DNA of 62,768 nucleotides from the NCBI RefSeq assembly GCF_024267675.1, contig NZ_JALDYX010000029.1:1-62768 (forward strand), given 5' to 3'. The stretch is from Marinobacterium sedimentorum (GTDB lineage: Bacteria > Pseudomonadota > Gammaproteobacteria > Pseudomonadales > Balneatricaceae). Under the pieces are notes generated by a model that saw only the letters and a list, made by a program, of their open reading frames with translations, had not been told where the DNA came from and made no database searches. Both the position numbers and the translations under genes were made by a program. The stretch's first letter is position 1, and every line of letters begins with the position of its first letter. Below are positions 60,807-62,768 of the stretch, piece by piece.

Positions 60807-61994
60807 TCAGGCGACGACCGGACAGTTATCGGCGGCGGCCGGTGCGGCGTCCAGATCGTCCAGACGCTTGTCCAGATTAACGGCGCAACAACCGAATTCG
60901 GTCGATTCGGGCAGGCGCATCACGTACTGCATGCGCTGTCCGCTGCGGCCGGAACGGCTGGGTTCGGGCAGCAGCCGGACCAGATCCTCGGTCAGCATGA
61001 AGCCAGGGGTCGAGCGGGCGAGGGGATCGAGAATCGCCAGCTGGCCTATTTCTCCCGGAGCGACTTCGCGGTCCAGCTGCTTGGGGTCGCGTACCGAAAA
61101 GTGGATGAAGGGGGACACGTGCTTGACGCCATGTTCGTCGTCAATCGCGACGACATTCGACTCGACCAGTGCATAAATATCGCGGATCTGGCTTTCCTCG
61201 ACCCCCAGGTATTCCATGCATTCCTGGTTGAACTCGGCGCGCGACAGCATCTGGCCCGAGAAGCGTTTCCAGCCGCCGAGCGTGATGACATAGCTGCTCT
61301 TGTCCAGCTTGACGCGGGTATTGGTGGCCTTGAGGTAGCTGATAAAGCGGTTGATCAGGAAGGGCGGGCCTATGATGTGGCGACTGAACTTGTGATTCCA
61401 GTCATTGAGCTGCGCCAGCGCATCTTCGGGCTTGAACGACTCCTGCCGGACCATGAAACGGTGGGTATCGAGCAGACCGGCCAGCATGTTTAGCGCCTTG
61501 ATCATGCCCATTTCCGGAATTTCCTCGGTCGATGGACAGAGGTACAGGCCTGCGCCCTTGGATATTTCCAGGAATTCGCGGTACATCGCGTAGATGCCCA
61601 TGACCGCGTTGTCGACCGTATCGCTGCAGCGGCGGGACACGCTCGGGATTCCAGAGGTACCGGTGCTGCGCATTTCCAGCTCGATGTCGCGCAGGCTGAC
61701 GGAAAGCAGCTTGTGACTGTCATTGGCTTTGAACAGCTCAATGGGAATCAGCGGTATTTTGATCAGATCTTCCGGCGCCTCAATGGATTCAGGCGTTATA
61801 CCCTTGCTGTCGCAGGCGGAACGAAAAAAGGCATTGTTTGCGTAATGGGTTTGAAAAGCATCGCGAATCAAACCTGTTTTAAATTCCAGCAGTGTTTCAT
61901 CGGGCATGGAATAAAGTTCCGATACCGATGAAAGCGCAACCTTCAAAGGATCCAGTCCATTTTTCTTTAACATGCTTTGCAGTTCGGCCGACAT
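60807..61994 (-). CDS. LuxE-like acyl-protein synthetase, first gene of the lipid operon
   Basis: The 395-residue protein has the adenylate-forming P-loop-like RSTGTSGIPSVSRR, ITLGGWKRFSG and VESNVVAID segments of LuxE/PaaK-type acyl-activating enzymes, and cysteines near the C-terminus (FGCCAVNLDKRL) where LuxE carries its acyl-accepting Cys. LuxE joins a fatty acid to AMP and then to its own cysteine. There is no LuxC reductase or luciferase here, so another acceptor is likely. AAGGAG precedes ATG 61994. Confidence 0.88.
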   Translation of the reverse strand: MSAELQSMLKKNGLDPLKVALSSVSELYSMPDETLLEFKTGLIRDAFQTHYANNAFFRSACDSKGITPESIEAPEDLIKIPLIPIELFKANDSHKLLSVSLRDIELEMRSTGTSGIPSVSRRCSDTVDNAVMGIYAMYREFLEISKGAGLYLCPSTEEIPEMGMIKALNMLAGLLDTHRFMVRQESFKPEDALAQLNDWNHKFSRHIIGPPFLINRFISYLKATNTRVKLDKSSYVITLGGWKRFSGQMLSRAEFNQECMEYLGVEESQIRDIYALVESNVVAIDDEHGVKHVSPFIHFSVRDPKQLDREVAPGEIGQLAILDPLARSTPGFMLTEDLVRLLPEPSRSGRSGQRMQYVMRLPESTEFGCCAVNLDKRLDDLDAAPAAADNCPVVA

Positions 61995-62768
61995 CTTAGT
62001 CTCCTTTAAAAGTCTTGTGGGGATATGGCTTTTATCGTCGGTACCCAGGTGCTTTCTTATTTTTGATTGGCAATCCCCGCGATGGACGCCTGGGCAGCGG
62101 CCTGGATGCCGTTGCGCCTGGCGGCTCTATACTCTGGGGGCGCCTGATTACAGGGCTGACGATCGGAAGTGGTGCACAGTGGACACTTGGGCCACGGGAT
62201 CTGGCTCTGGCCACCGTTCTGCACCTGGCAATGTGACCAATCTCGGGAGGGCTGAATAGGGTAAATAACATTCTTGCTTTGCTTCCCTGGACCCGCAACC
62301 AACGGCTCCTCGCATTCCATTCTTATTAGTTGTTTGATCGCGGTATATCCTGGTGTTTACGGCGATCAGGGCAAGAGGTTATTGAACGATACATTCAAAG
62401 TCAAATATTAAAACGCCCGTTTTAAATGAAATTTTAAAGTCTATCGCCTGTGTAAATGTTGACGGTTGAACGGACTTTTTTCAGAAGTATTTCGTATTTT
62501 TTTCCGAAATTATCGATATTTCTTTTTTTAAACATCTGTGCGTTTGTTGATCGTTTTTGTGCTTATATTTTGATATTTCGCTTAAAATGGCTGTATTTTT
62601 TTATCTGTGGCGGATAAGGGTTGGTATTTCGCATGCCGTTATTTTCGTTATTTAAATAGATGTGCTTCTGATTATTCCGGAAATTCTGATTCTGGCGGGC
62701 TGTCGGTATTAGGCCGGTGGCATTTTACGTCTGTAGAGCCGGTTTAATACTGTGGCGCAGGATGCGCC
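61995..62768. other. Long AT-rich leader of the lipid operon
   Basis: No gene was recognised in these 774 bases. From about 62320 the sequence is strikingly AT-rich with many T-runs, unlike the GC-rich genes around, and runs to the window edge. It should hold the promoter of the minus-strand operon and may have been acquired with it. Confidence 0.45.

Noticed and set aside
60807..61994. Bioluminescence (lux) operon
   Set aside because: Only a LuxE-like gene is present; luxC, luxD, luxA and luxB are absent and the neighbours are FAAL/ACP/exporter genes.
62015..62236. Small frames in the leader of the lipid operon
   Set aside because: Frames on both strands overlap with similar length and none shows motifs or a start signal.
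1..62768. CRISPR arrays, tRNA or rRNA genes
   Set aside because: No regularly spaced direct repeats with unique spacers, no cas genes, and no tRNA or rRNA sequence was recognised by eye; short tRNAs could still be missed without a covariance search.

Overview
This window looks like chromosome of a GC-rich gammaproteobacterium, probably a marine Oceanospirillales/Marinobacterium-like organism. That is an inference from gene content: a LexA-controlled recA, a glyA-soxBDAG-purU operon and a gbdR/dgcAB/ETF betaine block arranged as in Pseudomonas relatives, a Fur-box iron uptake pair, and trpR-trpE-trpG. No rRNA, tRNA, CRISPR array or complete insertion sequence was seen.

Layout. 1-967: end of an unknown gene, a strong hairpin, then an AT-rich gap holding a run of five adjacent hairpins. 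968-5402 (+): helix-hairpin-helix protein, pncC-type amidase, recA with SOS box and terminator, HAD phosphatase, MAPEG membrane protein. 6026-13775 (+): glyA, sarcosine oxidase soxBDAG and purU, with a decayed second copy of the soxG 3' end between soxG and purU. 13981-15188 (+): Fur box, cupredoxin, FTR1 iron permease. 15269-18746 (-): Sel1-repeat protein, a remnant of an AraC regulator, then trpR-trpE-trpG with a CTAG operator. 18856-23190: a mobile-like palindromic element, a GATase1-AraC regulator, cupin, FAD oxidoreductase and divergent LysR. 23278-28725 (-): signalling block with a glyoxalase-receiver-GAF-kinase fusion, a serine/threonine dehydratase, a response regulator and a triple-PAS kinase. 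29305-35618: membrane protein, DUF1353, YebC-like regulator, antiporter, AI-2E-type permease and a YqjD/E/K-like trio. 35981-38935: formaldehyde dehydrogenase and serine dehydratase. 39018-49840: LysR, gbdR, M19-like protein, V4R-like protein, dgcA, dgcB and two ETF subunits. 50274-61994 (-): an eleven-gene operon for an apparently undescribed lipid product. 61995-62768: long AT-rich leader.

Metabolic logic. DgcAB with its ETF demethylates dimethylglycine to sarcosine, SoxBDAG takes sarcosine to glycine, GlyA makes serine, SdaA makes pyruvate, and PurU and FdhA deal with the one-carbon units. GbdR is the likely activator. The first step (gbcAB) is not in the window.

The most novel part is 50274-61994. 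A LuxE-like acyl-activating enzyme, an IscU-like scaffold and a cysteine desulfurase are co-transcribed with a fatty acyl-AMP ligase, an acyl carrier protein, a flavoprotein, an MMPL/RND exporter, a LolA-like periplasmic protein, an outer-membrane barrel, an Sfp-type transferase and a MaoC hydratase. This suggests a sulfur-containing or Fe-S-dependent fatty acyl product that is exported to the outer membrane. The product is unknown. Other notable points are two copies of a ~165-bp palindromic element, two gene remnants, an odd kinase fusion, an M19 protein without half its metal ligands, and a possible translational hairpin in front of gbdR.
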